A stretch of 64,000 nucleotides of DNA from Streptoalloteichus hindustanus (GTDB lineage Bacteria > Actinomycetota > Actinomycetes > Mycobacteriales > Pseudonocardiaceae): NCBI RefSeq assembly GCF_900129375.1, contig NZ_FQVN01000004.1:62001-126000 (forward strand), given 5' to 3'. Made by a program: the position numbers and the translations under genes. The notes under the pieces were generated by a model. It did not search any database. It was not told the origin of the DNA and worked only from the letters and a program-made list of their open reading frames with translations. Positions 16,024 to 24,734 of this stretch are shown here, in pieces (positions within the stretch are counted from its first letter, which is position 1; each line of letters opens with the position of its first letter).

Positions 16024-17119
16024 GGAACAACGAGGAGTAGCGGCCCCGCGCGGCACCGTCGGCGGCCACGGCGGAGGCGACCGCGCTGCCCCCGTACAGC
16101 GCGACCCCGAACAACGCGATGCCGGTCGCCCGCGCGGCCGGAACCAGCTCGGTGGCCCAGGACTGGACGGTGGAGTGCAGGAACGACCAACCACCACCCA
16201 GAAGCAGTGCCGTGATCACCAGCGCCGGCGTGGCGAGGCTGACGGCCGCCGTCGCGTAGGCCAGCACCGCCAGCGTGCCGCCGACCACGATGAGCACGAC
16301 CGGACCGAGCGCGCCCGCCACTCGCCGGACGATCCGGGCCGAGACCATCGCTCCCACCCCGTACAGCGCGGAGACGGCACCGGCCACTGTGGACGGTACT
16401 CCGCGCGACTGCATGGCGGGCGCCAGGTAGGTCAACAGCCCCAACAACACCACGCCCTCGACGAAGGCGACGCCCATCACGTACCACTGCCACCGCGAAC
16501 GCAGCGCGATCCGCATCGGAGTGGTCCACGAGGTCAGCGGTTCCCGCTCCGGCTCGGGCAACCGGCGCATCGCCACGGCCAGGTACCCGGCGACCAGGCC
16601 GGGCAGCAGGAGAACGAGCCGCCAGCTCACCGCGTCGGCCAGCGCGCCGGCCACGAGGGTCGCCAGCGCCGTGCCCAGCGCGAACATGGTCATCAGGTCG
16701 CTCATGTGCCGCTGCCGGCTCGCGGCGGGCACGGTGTCGCCCACGTAGGTCAGCGCGGAGGAGATCGCGGCGGCGAAGAACGCCCCCGCGACGGCGCGGA
16801 CCACGACCAGCGCGGTGACCGTGGGCGCCACCGCCGAGACCAGCGCCGCCAGCGCGGCGCCGGCCAGGGACCAGCGCAGCACCCAGACCCGGCCGAGGCG
16901 GTCACTGACCACGCCCCACACCGGCTGCATCAGCCCGTAGCAGAGGAAGTAGGCGCTGGCGGCCATGGCCACGGTGGACAGTGGAACGTTCCACTGCGCT
17001 GCGACCAGAACCAGCATGGGGCCGATGGAGAACCGGTCGAAGTTGCTGACGAGCCCGGCCACGCGCAGCAACCAGAACGACCGGGGCGACAGTCCGTCCG
17101 ATGTGGATGTGGGGGTCAT
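15872..17119 (-). CDS. MFS transporter
   Basis: 415 aa, about 12 hydrophobic segments. The cytoplasmic loop GVVSDRLGRVWVLRWSL after helix 2 is the MFS signature (G-x3-D-R-x-G-R). The N-terminus starts with helix 1 at about residue 15; the C-terminus ends in a long Arg/Ser-rich tail. Substrate unknown; drug or metabolite efflux is likely from size. It is divergent from the XRE-type regulator at 17283 and ends convergently inside the LysR gene. Confidence 0.88.
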   Translation of the reverse strand: MTPTSTSDGLSPRSFWLLRVAGLVSNFDRFSIGPMLVLVAAQWNVPLSTVAMAASAYFLCYGLMQPVWGVVSDRLGRVWVLRWSLAGAALAALVSAVAPTVTALVVVRAVAGAFFAAAISSALTYVGDTVPAASRQRHMSDLMTMFALGTALATLVAGALADAVSWRLVLLLPGLVAGYLAVAMRRLPEPEREPLTSWTTPMRIALRSRWQWYVMGVAFVEGVVLLGLLTYLAPAMQSRGVPSTVAGAVSALYGVGAMVSARIVRRVAGALGPVVLIVVGGTLAVLAYATAAVSLATPALVITALLLGGGWSFLHSTVQSWATELVPAARATGIALFGVALYGGSAVASAVAADGAARGRYSSLFLIGAVLLVPLTAVAAVGRARHRRSGSRPQSSAPHGKPGSRDARRVLGGQR

Positions 17120-17282
17120 GGCGGTGGTCCGCTCCTTTCGCGACTGGCTGACCCAGCTCAGCAGCGACCGGAGGCGGGAAGGGCGCCCAACCGATTACCA
17201 ACGCTGACAGCTTGCGCACCTTGCGACAGTCCGACGAGCGCGGACTACGCTTGTCGGCGTCCAGCCCGGAGAGGAGTCCACC

Positions 17283-18101
17283 ACGTCCACGCCCCGTGAG
17301 GAACTCGGCGCATTCCTCCGTTCGCGCCGCGAACGCCTCACCCCGCAGCAGATGGGACTTCCCGTCTCCCCGCGACGCCGCACCGCCGGGCTGCGGCGGA
17401 GCGAGGTCGCGGAGCTGGCGGGCATCAGCGCGTCCTGGTACGCCTGGCTGGAGCAGGGCCGGGTGCGCACCTCGGAACAGGTCCTGCGGTCCCTGGCCAG
17501 GGTGTTGCGCCTCAACGACGCCGAGACAGCGCACGTGCTGTCCTTTGTGGACAGCACGGCCGCCCGTAGGAAGCCGTCGCGCTCGGTGTCACGCAACCTC
17601 GCGTCGCTTGTGGACGCTCTGACCCCGAACCCGACCGTGGTGATCGACCCGCACTGGGACATGTTGGCGTGGAACCCCGGTTACGCCGCGCTGTTGACGG
17701 ACCCGGCGCGCCTCCCGCCACGACGCCGCAACCTGCTGTGGCTGGTGTTCCGCTGGCCGCCCTGCCGGCAGTTGCTCGTGAACTGGGAGTCCGAGGCGCG
17801 CACGGTGCTCGGGCAGTTCCGGGCCAACGCCGCCCGCCACCCCGACGACCCCCGGTTCGCCGAGATCGCGCGCGCCGTGGTCGAGGACCCGGACGGCGCC
17901 CGCTGGTACGAGCGCCGGGAGACGGCGGCCTACCGCCCGGCGATCCGGCACTTCCGGCACCCGGTCGTCGGCGACCTGCGCCTGCGCTACGTGAAACTCG
18001 CCGCCGTCGACGAGCCCGGCCACCATCTGCTGACCTACCTGCCCGACGACCACGCCGCCGAAGTCGGGCTCCAAGCACTCCTCGCCGGATCGGGCGACTG
18101 A
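17283..18101 (+). CDS. XRE-family regulator with MmyB-like ligand domain, probable ACG start
   Basis: The body is clear: GLRRSEVAELAGISASWYAW and LEQGR (helix-turn-helix), then the MmyB-like sensor PNPTVVIDPHWDMLAWNPGY, ending HLLTYLPDD. Family members begin 20-25 residues before the GLP motif with a helix like REELGAFLRSRRERLTPQQ. That stretch is present and in frame, but no ATG, GTG or TTG precedes it before an in-frame stop at 17205; the first standard codon is ATG 17352, which would cut off helix 1. An ACG at 17283 sits six bases after AGGAG, exactly where a start belongs, giving 272 aa. Divergent from the MFS gene, a likely target. Confidence 0.8.
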   Translation, partial: TSTPREELGAFLRSRRERLTPQQMGLPVSPRRRTAGLRRSEVAELAGISASWYAWLEQGRVRTSEQVLRSLARVLRLNDAETAHVLSFVDSTAARRKPSRSVSRNLASLVDALTPNPTVVIDPHWDMLAWNPGYAALLTDPARLPPRRRNLLWLVFRWPPCRQLLVNWESEARTVLGQFRANAARHPDDPRFAEIARAVVEDPDGARWYERRETAAYRPAIRHFRHPVVGDLRLRYVKLAAVDEPGHHLLTYLPDDHAAEVGLQALLAGSGD

Positions 18102-18209
18102 ACCACGGCCAGCGAGATCTGTCCAAAGAGGACGAGCGATCCCGACCTCGGTCCACGTACGCCCCGAACTGAGCGACGATCAGGTGCGAGGTACCCCTAC
18201 GGTGGGGGC

Positions 18210-18551
18210 ATGGCGGTCTACCTGTTCGCAGGGGCAGCAGTCAGCGATTTCGTCACGGCGCTGGCCTGGTACGAGAGACTGTTCGGCTCTCCGCCGTCGT
18301 TCTTCCCGCACGACACCGAGGCGGTGTGGGAGCTCGCCGAGCACCGGTCGGTGTTCATCGTTCAACGGCCGGAACACGCTGGCCACGCCCTGCACACCGT
18401 CATCGTCGACGACCTCGACACCCTGGTGGCCGAGGTGGCGAGGCGGGGGCTGGAGCCGGTGCGGCGGGAGGCGTACCCGAACGGCGTCCGCAAGATCACC
18501 TATGTCGACCCCGACGGCAACGAGATCGCCTTCGGCGAAGTCCCGCGCTGA
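18210..18551 (+). CDS. VOC (glyoxalase/bleomycin-resistance fold) protein
   Basis: 113 aa. One VOC half-barrel pair: ALAWYERLFGSPPSFFPHDT, then HTVIVDDLDTLVAEVARRGL and the closing DPDGNEIAFGE, the standard last strand with its metal-ligand glutamate. Relatives include glyoxalases, dioxygenases and antibiotic-binding proteins; substrate unknown. It lies alone between the XRE regulator and the convergent LysE gene. Confidence 0.85.
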   Translation: MAVYLFAGAAVSDFVTALAWYERLFGSPPSFFPHDTEAVWELAEHRSVFIVQRPEHAGHALHTVIVDDLDTLVAEVARRGLEPVRREAYPNGVRKITYVDPDGNEIAFGEVPR

Positions 18552-18571
18552 CGATGTCGACCGCTGGGACG

Positions 18572-19201
18572 TCAGTGGTCGAGAGCGAGCCGCGCGCCCA
18601 GGCCGATGAAGATTCCGCCCGTCGCGGTGTCGATGCGTCTGCGCGCCCTGCGCCGAGTGCGCAGCCACCGCCCGATCCGACCCGCGAGCAGACCGACGGT
18701 GCCGTCCACGAGGAACTCCAGCGTGATCAGGATGGCGCCCAGGATCGCGAACTGCACGCCGACCTGGCCCAACTGCGGGTTGACGAACTGGGGCAGGAAC
18801 GCGATGGTGAAGGTGACCATCTTGGGGTTCAACAGGTTTGTCGTCAGCCCGGTGAGATAGGCCCGTCGGCCGGCCATTCCGCCGCCAACGGGCACCGCGA
18901 GCTGGCTGTCGTCGCGGTGGCGGATCACCTGGACGCCCAGGTAGATCAGGTAGGCCGCGCCGACGGTCCGCACGACCGCGAAGGCGACGGGCGCGGCGGC
19001 GAACAGGGCGGCCAGCCCGGCCGCCGCCACGGCCACGTGCACGGCCTCGCTCGTGGCGACACCCGCCGTGGCGAGCAGACCCGCGCGCGGGCCGCCCCGC
19101 ATGCCGCAGCCGAGGACGAACAGCATGTCGGGGCCAGGCGTGATCATGGCGACGACCGTGGTCAGGGTGAACGCGAGCAGCGCGTGGTGATCGATCGGCA
19201 C
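18572..19201 (-). CDS. LysE/RhtB family amino-acid exporter
   Basis: 209 aa from GTG at 19199-19201, the normal family length. The signature TTVVAMITPGPDMLFVLGCG is followed by GPRAGLLATAGVATSEAVHV; six hydrophobic segments, with the TNLLNPKMVTF motif before helix 4. These inner-membrane exporters remove lysine, homoserine, threonine or similar compounds. No regulator of the LysG type is adjacent, so the substrate is open. Confidence 0.9.
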   Translation of the reverse strand: MPIDHHALLAFTLTTVVAMITPGPDMLFVLGCGMRGGPRAGLLATAGVATSEAVHVAVAAAGLAALFAAAPVAFAVVRTVGAAYLIYLGVQVIRHRDDSQLAVPVGGGMAGRRAYLTGLTTNLLNPKMVTFTIAFLPQFVNPQLGQVGVQFAILGAILITLEFLVDGTVGLLAGRIGRWLRTRRRARRRIDTATGGIFIGLGARLALDH

Positions 19202-19335
19202 GGGCCGAGTGTCGCAGGTCGACGAGCCCGGGAACCCGGCGGCGAAAGGTGATCGGCGGAGACCGACTCCAGGACACCTCGACGGGGCTCGACGCGGGCG
19301 AGCCGGCACCGGAGGCTTGACGATCATGTACGACG

Positions 19336-19365
19336 GTGCCGCCACCTCGTGCGAGGTGGCGGCAC
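19336..19365. terminator. near-perfect 14-bp hairpin after the MFS gene
   Basis: GTGCCGCCACCTCG and its exact complement lie back to back with a 2-base centre, 50 bp after the stop of the minus-strand MFS transporter, so it terminates that gene ahead of lysE. Confidence 0.8.
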
Positions 19366-19414
19366 TGCCGTGATCTCGGTTCCTGGCAAGGGAAAGATCT
19401 GGCGAAGGTGGACC

Positions 19415-20872
19415 CTAGCCGGACAGGGCGGAGCCGGCCGGCGTGGGGCGCTGGCGTCGCGCCAGGAGGATCGCCACCGCCGTGGCGACCACGAACGACG
19501 CCGCCGCGATCGCGAGGTAGCCGTGCACGCCGGCGGCCGAGTTCACCCTGGCTCCGTCGACGACCACGGCGGTGGACGTGAGCACGGCCGAACCCACCAC
19601 GTTCATCACCACCGAGCCGATCCCGAGCATGACCTGGACCAGGCCGGACACGACGCCCTGCGTTCCGGTGGAGGCCACGCTCGTCGCCAGGTTGAAGCCG
19701 GACGTCACGATCGCTCCGGCCGCGAAGCCCAGCAGCCCGGCGACGACGACCGCCGCGGACAGGTGGGAGACCGACAGCGACATCCCGATGGTCGCCGCCG
19801 TGCCGATCGCCACCCCGCCGGCCAGTGTCCACGCTGGACCGATCCGCGTCGCCAGCGCACCGGCCAGGGTGCCGCCGACCATCACGCCGACCGACGGCAC
19901 GGCGAACAACAGGCCGAGTGCTCCCTCGGCGGCGAGCCCGTAGCCGAGCCGGGCGTCCGGCGAGACCTGGGCGATGAGGCTGATGAGCTGGAGCGTGCTC
20001 TGGTACGCGCCGGTGGAGAGGACGACCACGACCAGCGTGAGCACCAGTGGCCCGCGGAGATCCCTGATGTCGATCACGGGCTCGGGAACCCGTCGCGACA
20101 CCGCGACCCACCGGACGAGCAACGCGACGCCGACGACGAGGAGGACGAGCGGGCCCAGGGCGAACCAGCCGAACTTCGCTCCGAGACTGACATAGCTGAG
20201 CGTCGCCGCCAGGCCGCCGCCGAGCAGAACGGCCCCCACGACGTCGATCCTGCCCCCGGTTCGGAACGGGGACTCGGGAATCGTGCCGCGCACGCAGACC
20301 GCCGCGACGGCCGCGAGCACCGCCGAGACGAGGAACACGCTCCGGAAGCCGAACTCCTCGGCCAGGACCTTGAAGAAGAACGGCGAGGCGACGCCGAGGA
20401 CCGCCGAGCCGGACGTCACGATGCCCACGACGGTCATCGCGATGCCGGGCGCGCAGATCTGCCGGATGAGCGCGACCGAGAGGAAGACGGCGGCCACGGC
20501 CGCGCCCTGCAACAGGCGTCCCGCGATGAACACCCAGATGTTGGGCGCCACCAGGCACACCAGGGCGCCCGCGCAGCCGATGAGCAGCGACGTCACGAGC
20601 GCTTTCCGCTTCCCGAAGATGTCGGCGCTCTTTCCCAGCAGTGGCGCCCACATCGCTCCGGCGAGCATCGCGCTCGCGTTGAGCCACGCCGCCTGGTCGG
20701 TGCCGAAGTGGTCGAGCATCTGGGGAAGGACGAGGAGCGGCGCCCCGACCACCGTGTCCACCATGACGTTGGCGAGAACCAGGATGGCCACTTGGCGGAC
20801 GAGCCGCCGACTCCACCCGGTGTGCTGGTCGCTGTCCGGTGGTCGGGTGGCGCGCATGCTGATGGTTGGCAT
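19415..20872 (-). CDS. MFS drug transporter, 14-helix DHA2 type
   Basis: 485 aa from ATG at 20870-20872. About 14 hydrophobic segments; motif A-like loop GKSADIFGKRKALVTSL after helix 2 and IRQICAPGIAMTVVGIVTSG with SAVLGVASPF (motif C region) in helix 5. Size and motifs fit the EmrB/QacA proton-driven multidrug group. Divergent from a two-domain AsnC regulator 237 bp away, which probably controls it. Substrate unknown. Confidence 0.87.
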   Translation of the reverse strand: MPTISMRATRPPDSDQHTGWSRRLVRQVAILVLANVMVDTVVGAPLLVLPQMLDHFGTDQAAWLNASAMLAGAMWAPLLGKSADIFGKRKALVTSLLIGCAGALVCLVAPNIWVFIAGRLLQGAAVAAVFLSVALIRQICAPGIAMTVVGIVTSGSAVLGVASPFFFKVLAEEFGFRSVFLVSAVLAAVAAVCVRGTIPESPFRTGGRIDVVGAVLLGGGLAATLSYVSLGAKFGWFALGPLVLLVVGVALLVRWVAVSRRVPEPVIDIRDLRGPLVLTLVVVVLSTGAYQSTLQLISLIAQVSPDARLGYGLAAEGALGLLFAVPSVGVMVGGTLAGALATRIGPAWTLAGGVAIGTAATIGMSLSVSHLSAAVVVAGLLGFAAGAIVTSGFNLATSVASTGTQGVVSGLVQVMLGIGSVVMNVVGSAVLTSTAVVVDGARVNSAAGVHGYLAIAAASFVVATAVAILLARRQRPTPAGSALSG

Positions 20873-21043
20873 CGAGCGCTCTGTTCTTTCTGTGCGGCGG
20901 CAGGTTCGGACGGGGCTTCCGCATCGCCGCGTGACCGGACCGGCTCCCCGGAAGGCGCCCTGCTCTCGATCTCCAGCGACGTCCCCCGGTGCGGGGCGTG
21001 GTCTCGCCCTGTCCGCGGCCAAATTACGGCGACCTGACGCCGG

Positions 21044-21069
21044 GGCCAGGAAAATGCATGTTTCCGGCC
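21044..21069. promoter_or_regulatory. extended palindrome upstream of the AsnC regulator
   Basis: GGCC-A-GGAAA on the left and TTTCC-GGCC on the right surround an ATGCAT core, 40 bp before the regulator's start and in the gap shared with the divergent MFS gene. It is a good candidate for the regulator's own site. Confidence 0.5.
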
Positions 21070-21109
21070 GCAACAACGGCTCCGCCGCACAGAAAGGGCC
21101 ACCGCCGAC

Positions 21110-22162
21110 ATGGCTGCCCCGGCCTTCGACGAACTCGACGTCGCGATCGTGGACGCCGTGCGGTCCGCGCCGCGCGCGAGCTGGCGGGACCTGGCCCCCG
21201 TCCTGGGCGTCGACGCGGCGACCGTCAGCCGGCGGTGGTCGCGCATGCGGTCGACGGGAGACGCCTGGGTCACCGCCCACCCGGCGGGAAGCGCGACCCC
21301 CACCTGCGCCCTGGTGGAGATCGACTGCACACCGGGGCGGTCGGGCGAGGTGGCGGACGTCCTGGCCGCCGACGTGGCGGCGGCCACCGTCAAGGTGACG
21401 TCCGGCGCGCGGGACCTGCTGGTGCTCGCGCAGGCGCCGGACCTCGACGCGCTCTCCGCCTACCTCCTCGACCGCGTGGAGCGCGTCCCCGGGGTGAGGA
21501 ACGTGCGCAGCCACCTCATCACGCGGTCCACTGTGGAGAGCAGTCGATGGCGTGAGGGCGCGCTGAACCCGGAACAGCGCCGCCGCCTGCGGACCGGCAC
21601 CGGCACCCGCCAGGACCGCGGAGCCGTCCTCCAGGACCCGGACCGCCGGATCGTCCGCGCGCTCAACGTCGACGGGCGGATGTCGTTCGAGCGGCTCGCC
21701 GAACACACCGGCCTCGGTCCCGTCGCCGCGCGACGGCGGTTGACCCGGCTGGCGGAGGCGGGGCTGATCACCTTCCGCTGCGACACCTCACGCCACCTCT
21801 CGGGACGGGCCGTCGCCGCGGTCTACTTCGGCTCGCTCGACGTGCGCGACCTGGAGAGCGCCGAGGAGCGAATCCGCGCGCTGCCCGGGGTGCGAGCCTG
21901 CAACCTCGTGGCAGGGCCCTACAACCTCATCGTCGACGCGCGACTGCGATCGACAGCCGAGGCGCACGACTTCGAGCGGACGATGAGCCAGGCGCTGCCG
22001 ACGTTGCGAATCCAGGACCGGTCGGTGGTCCTGCGCCCGGTCAAGCTCCTCGGTCGCGTTCTCGACGCGGAGGGGAGATCGGTGCGGTCCGTGCCGCTCC
22101 TGGTCGACGATCCACATGCGACGGAGGCGTCGCTGAAACTGCCCTCAGGTCACGCGAAGTAG
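21110..22162 (+). CDS. Lrp/AsnC family regulator with two tandem AsnC units
   Basis: 350 aa, twice the usual AsnC length. The first helix-turn-helix is FDELDVAIVDAVRSAPRASW to VSRRWSRMRSTG (6-50), with a RAM/effector domain to about 150; the second starts at about 178 with DPDRRIVRALNVDGRMSFER and RRRLTRLAEAGLI, followed by a second RAM domain (VRACNLVAGPYNLIVDA). Tandem AsnC proteins occur in actinomycetes and act like a built-in dimer. No cognate metabolic gene is adjacent except the divergent efflux pump, suggesting that the ligand is also the pump's substrate. Confidence 0.88.
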   Translation: MAAPAFDELDVAIVDAVRSAPRASWRDLAPVLGVDAATVSRRWSRMRSTGDAWVTAHPAGSATPTCALVEIDCTPGRSGEVADVLAADVAAATVKVTSGARDLLVLAQAPDLDALSAYLLDRVERVPGVRNVRSHLITRSTVESSRWREGALNPEQRRRLRTGTGTRQDRGAVLQDPDRRIVRALNVDGRMSFERLAEHTGLGPVAARRRLTRLAEAGLITFRCDTSRHLSGRAVAAVYFGSLDVRDLESAEERIRALPGVRACNLVAGPYNLIVDARLRSTAEAHDFERTMSQALPTLRIQDRSVVLRPVKLLGRVLDAEGRSVRSVPLLVDDPHATEASLKLPSGHAK

Positions 22163-22188
22163 CCGGGTAAGGCGGACTGATTGGATGC

Positions 22189-22249
22189 CGAACGCCGGGC
22201 GCGGTGACGGTTGCCGAGCAGATCCCGCCGTCACCGCGCCCAGCGTTCC
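22189..22249. terminator. long bidirectional hairpin
   Basis: Arms of about 21 bases (22190-22210 and 22228-22249, core GGGCGCGGTGACGG and its complement, one mismatch) flank a 17-base loop between the convergent stops at 22162 and 22265. Confidence 0.8.
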
Positions 22250-22264
22250 GGTGAGATGGGCGGC

Positions 22265-23134
22265 TTACTCGACCGTCAGCGTCGCGGTCGAGTACACCGT
22301 GCCGCCGGTGCCGGTGGCCTTGATCGTGTACGTGTAGGTTCCCCGTGCCGTGGGCGTGATCGTTCGCGTGCCGGAGGGCACGGCCAGCGCGCCCGACCAG
22401 CTACCGCCGCCGGTGCCGGGGGAGACGGAGTCCGCGGTGATCGTCTTGACGTTGGTCGACGTCCAGCTCAGCGACGTGCTCTGCCCGAGAGTGATCTTCC
22501 GGTCGAGGTCGTCGACCGACAGGCTCACCGTGGGCCGGTTCGGGCCGACCGCGGGGTTCCTCGGCGTCACCCGGGGCGGCGGGTTCGTGTCCGGGCCCTT
22601 GTTGAGCGAGAAGGACCACCCCTCGAAGCCGCCGGGAGTGACGTTGCGGCCGAGCGCGCCGTAGTTGCTGTAGGTCCACTTGGTGCCCGACCCGTCGGCG
22701 TGCCAGTACGACCAGTACGCGGCAGCGGGTGGCGTGTCGATACAGGACTCCGTGTAGCCCGGGGTCGAGGACGAGCCGATCGGGATCTCCTCGGTCGGCG
22801 ACGGGCGGTTCTCCAGGCGGCACACGAAACCCAGTCCCCACCGGTCGGTGCCGGTCACCGCGATCCCGGCGTCCTGCAACGCCTCGATGCCGTTGCGCTC
22901 CGTGCCGGGGCGCGGGTTCGGCGAGCACCGGGTGATCGTGGGCGCGGGAACGCCCCCGTTGCCGTTCAGCTCCTGGAAGTCGATGACGACGGTGACGCCG
23001 GTCAGGGCGTCCCTGCCGGTGCAGATCCCGTTGTAGCCCTTGGTCGGGTCGACCGCGCCGGCGGCGGGCGCGACCGCCGCGGCGGCCGCCAACGACACCG
23101 CCAGCGCCGACAGACCGGACAGGATTCGTTTCAC
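22265..23134 (-). CDS. secreted DUF4430-like (transcobalamin C-domain-like) protein with Ig-like domain
   Basis: 289 aa from GTG at 23132-23134. A signal peptide VKRILSGLSALAVSLAAAAA ends near APAAGA. Then VTVVIDFQELNG, RNGIEALQDAG, GFVCRLENRP, AAAYWSYWHADG and a final GGFEGWSFSL block: the order seen in DUF4430 domains, the small beta domain that covers the ligand in transcobalamin-type proteins. The last 90 residues (VSLSVDDLDRKITLGQSTSL to YSTATLTVE) are an Ig-like bacterial surface domain. It lies 42 bp after the alpha/alpha-barrel gene and most likely forms a two-part binding protein with it. Cobalamin as ligand is inference only. Confidence 0.62.
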   Translation of the reverse strand: MKRILSGLSALAVSLAAAAAVAPAAGAVDPTKGYNGICTGRDALTGVTVVIDFQELNGNGGVPAPTITRCSPNPRPGTERNGIEALQDAGIAVTGTDRWGLGFVCRLENRPSPTEEIPIGSSSTPGYTESCIDTPPAAAYWSYWHADGSGTKWTYSNYGALGRNVTPGGFEGWSFSLNKGPDTNPPPRVTPRNPAVGPNRPTVSLSVDDLDRKITLGQSTSLSWTSTNVKTITADSVSPGTGGGSWSGALAVPSGTRTITPTARGTYTYTIKATGTGGTVYSTATLTVE

Positions 23135-23175
23135 AGCACTACCCCCATGTTCCTGTTCTTCCGCGCGATGGCACG

Positions 23176-24525
23176 TCAAAAGGTGGAACCGAGCACGAGA
23201 TCGTCGCCAGGTGCGTCACTGTTCGTCGTTCTGGTGCGGTGCAAGGGATTGGTCGCTGTCGGCTTCGACGCCGGGTCGACGTGGCACCGGGTGAGGTCGG
23301 AGAAGCCGACCTGGGACAGCCCGAGCGATGCCTGCGCGCCCGCCCTGATCCACGTGTGCGGGTTCACCATGCCGTTCGTCCGGGCCGCCCGGTACTCAGC
23401 CGGGGTGTAGGCGATCGCACCGATGTCCTTGGCCAGAGCCGTGCCCGCGTCCGCGTCGGTCACCTGCGCGGACTTCAGGAACGCCACGCCCCGGTCCACC
23501 TCGGCGTCGGCCCCGCCCGCCTCGGCGAGCGCCTGCGTGATCAGCCCCGTGCTGTTGGTGTTGGGGGCCTGGGTGCCCACGCCGCCGCCCCACCCACCGC
23601 CGCTGTCCTGCCTGCCCCTGAGCCAGGCGACCGCGCGGGAGATCGGTTGGTCAAGTCCGTTCGCGCCGGCTTTCCGCGCGGCGAGCATCGCCGACAGCGC
23701 GATCCCGGTGGCGTCGCCGTCGGGCGGCGACTTGCCGAGCGGCCTGCCCTCGTCGCAGGTCGAGACCTTGCGGCCGTCGGGTGTGACGTGGTCGCCGACC
23801 TCCGTGGTGGGGATGTACTCGAAGAAGATCCGGAAGTAGCCCTCGGAGCACTGCTGCGTCAGCAGGGTGTCGAGGGCGAGCCGGTCGTTCTCGCCGACCC
23901 CGGCCAGCCCGATCACCGCGAGCGCCTGGCCGAACACGTTGGCGTTGTTGCGCACCAGATGAGCCAGGGCCGGGTTCTTGGAGTAGTCGCTGACCCGGCC
24001 CCGGTCCGGGCCGGAGCGCCGGATCGCGCCCCTGGTCTCGGCGACCATGTCGTGACCGTCGAAGTTCCGCGGGTCGCGGCCCGACACCTCGGCCGCCACC
24101 AGCACCTTGGCCGCCGCGCCGCCGACGATGATCGCGTCGTAGCCCTGGCCGGGCACCAGGGCGTCCCACGTGAAGAAGTCGCTGGCGTGCCCCTTGTCGT
24201 CGAGGTACGTGACGATGGGCTCGGCCAACGCGCCCTCGTCGGCGGCGTGCGCCGCGAAGAGGGTGTCGATCATCAGACCGTGGTCGGGCAGCGCACCGCC
24301 GAGCGGGTTCTCGTAGGTGCCTTCGGGTGAGAGCCGCGCTGCCAGCCACCGCGCGTTCGCGCTCGCCGCCGGCGGATCAGGCGCGGCGGAGGCGATGCTG
24401 GCGGAGGCGGTGCTGATGAAGAACATGGACATCAGGAGCACCAGAGCGGGCAACGCGGTGAGTACCAGCGAAGGACTGCGACCGCGCGTCGTGCCGTTGT
24501 TCGGCGCGCCAAACGGACCCCACAT
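23176..24525 (-). CDS. secreted alpha/alpha-toroid protein (prenyltransferase/squalene-oxidase repeat, transcobalamin-like)
   Basis: 449 aa from ATG at 24523-24525, which gives a good signal peptide (PSLVLTALPALVLLMSMFF, cleavage near ASA-APD); an ATG at 24618 would add 31 residues with no clear signal function. The mature part has helix pairs with GLAGVGENDRLALDTLL, SRAVAWLRGRQDSGGGWGGG and NSTGLITQALAEAGG. Such repeats build the alpha6/alpha6 barrel of squalene cyclases, complement TED and transcobalamin. The paired DUF4430-like gene points to a ligand-binding rather than enzymatic role. Exported; it ends without a membrane anchor. Confidence 0.7.
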   Translation of the reverse strand: MWGPFGAPNNGTTRGRSPSLVLTALPALVLLMSMFFISTASASIASAAPDPPAASANARWLAARLSPEGTYENPLGGALPDHGLMIDTLFAAHAADEGALAEPIVTYLDDKGHASDFFTWDALVPGQGYDAIIVGGAAAKVLVAAEVSGRDPRNFDGHDMVAETRGAIRRSGPDRGRVSDYSKNPALAHLVRNNANVFGQALAVIGLAGVGENDRLALDTLLTQQCSEGYFRIFFEYIPTTEVGDHVTPDGRKVSTCDEGRPLGKSPPDGDATGIALSAMLAARKAGANGLDQPISRAVAWLRGRQDSGGGWGGGVGTQAPNTNSTGLITQALAEAGGADAEVDRGVAFLKSAQVTDADAGTALAKDIGAIAYTPAEYRAARTNGMVNPHTWIRAGAQASLGLSQVGFSDLTRCHVDPASKPTATNPLHRTRTTNSDAPGDDLVLGSTF

Positions 24526-24734
24526 CCCCAACGTCCCCCTGGAGTTCCCGGCAGTGCGTTGACCGACGGTTGCTGTGGTGCTGTGGACCCAGGGGAGCGT
24601 AACTCCGTTCTCACCCATCCCGTCACCGCCGTCCAGCCGAGGCCGAAAGGAGTACGCGGTGCTCCGAACGAGGTTTCCACGACGCGACAGCGTCGCGCCG
24701 GCTCCGGCGAGGTGGTCCTGAGTAGACAGTCCAC

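Noticed and set aside
18180-20924. 914-codon minus-strand frame over the VOC, LysE and MFS genes
   Set aside because: Composition is Arg/Gly/His-rich without hydrophobic periodicity; LysE and MFS motifs lie in the other frames.
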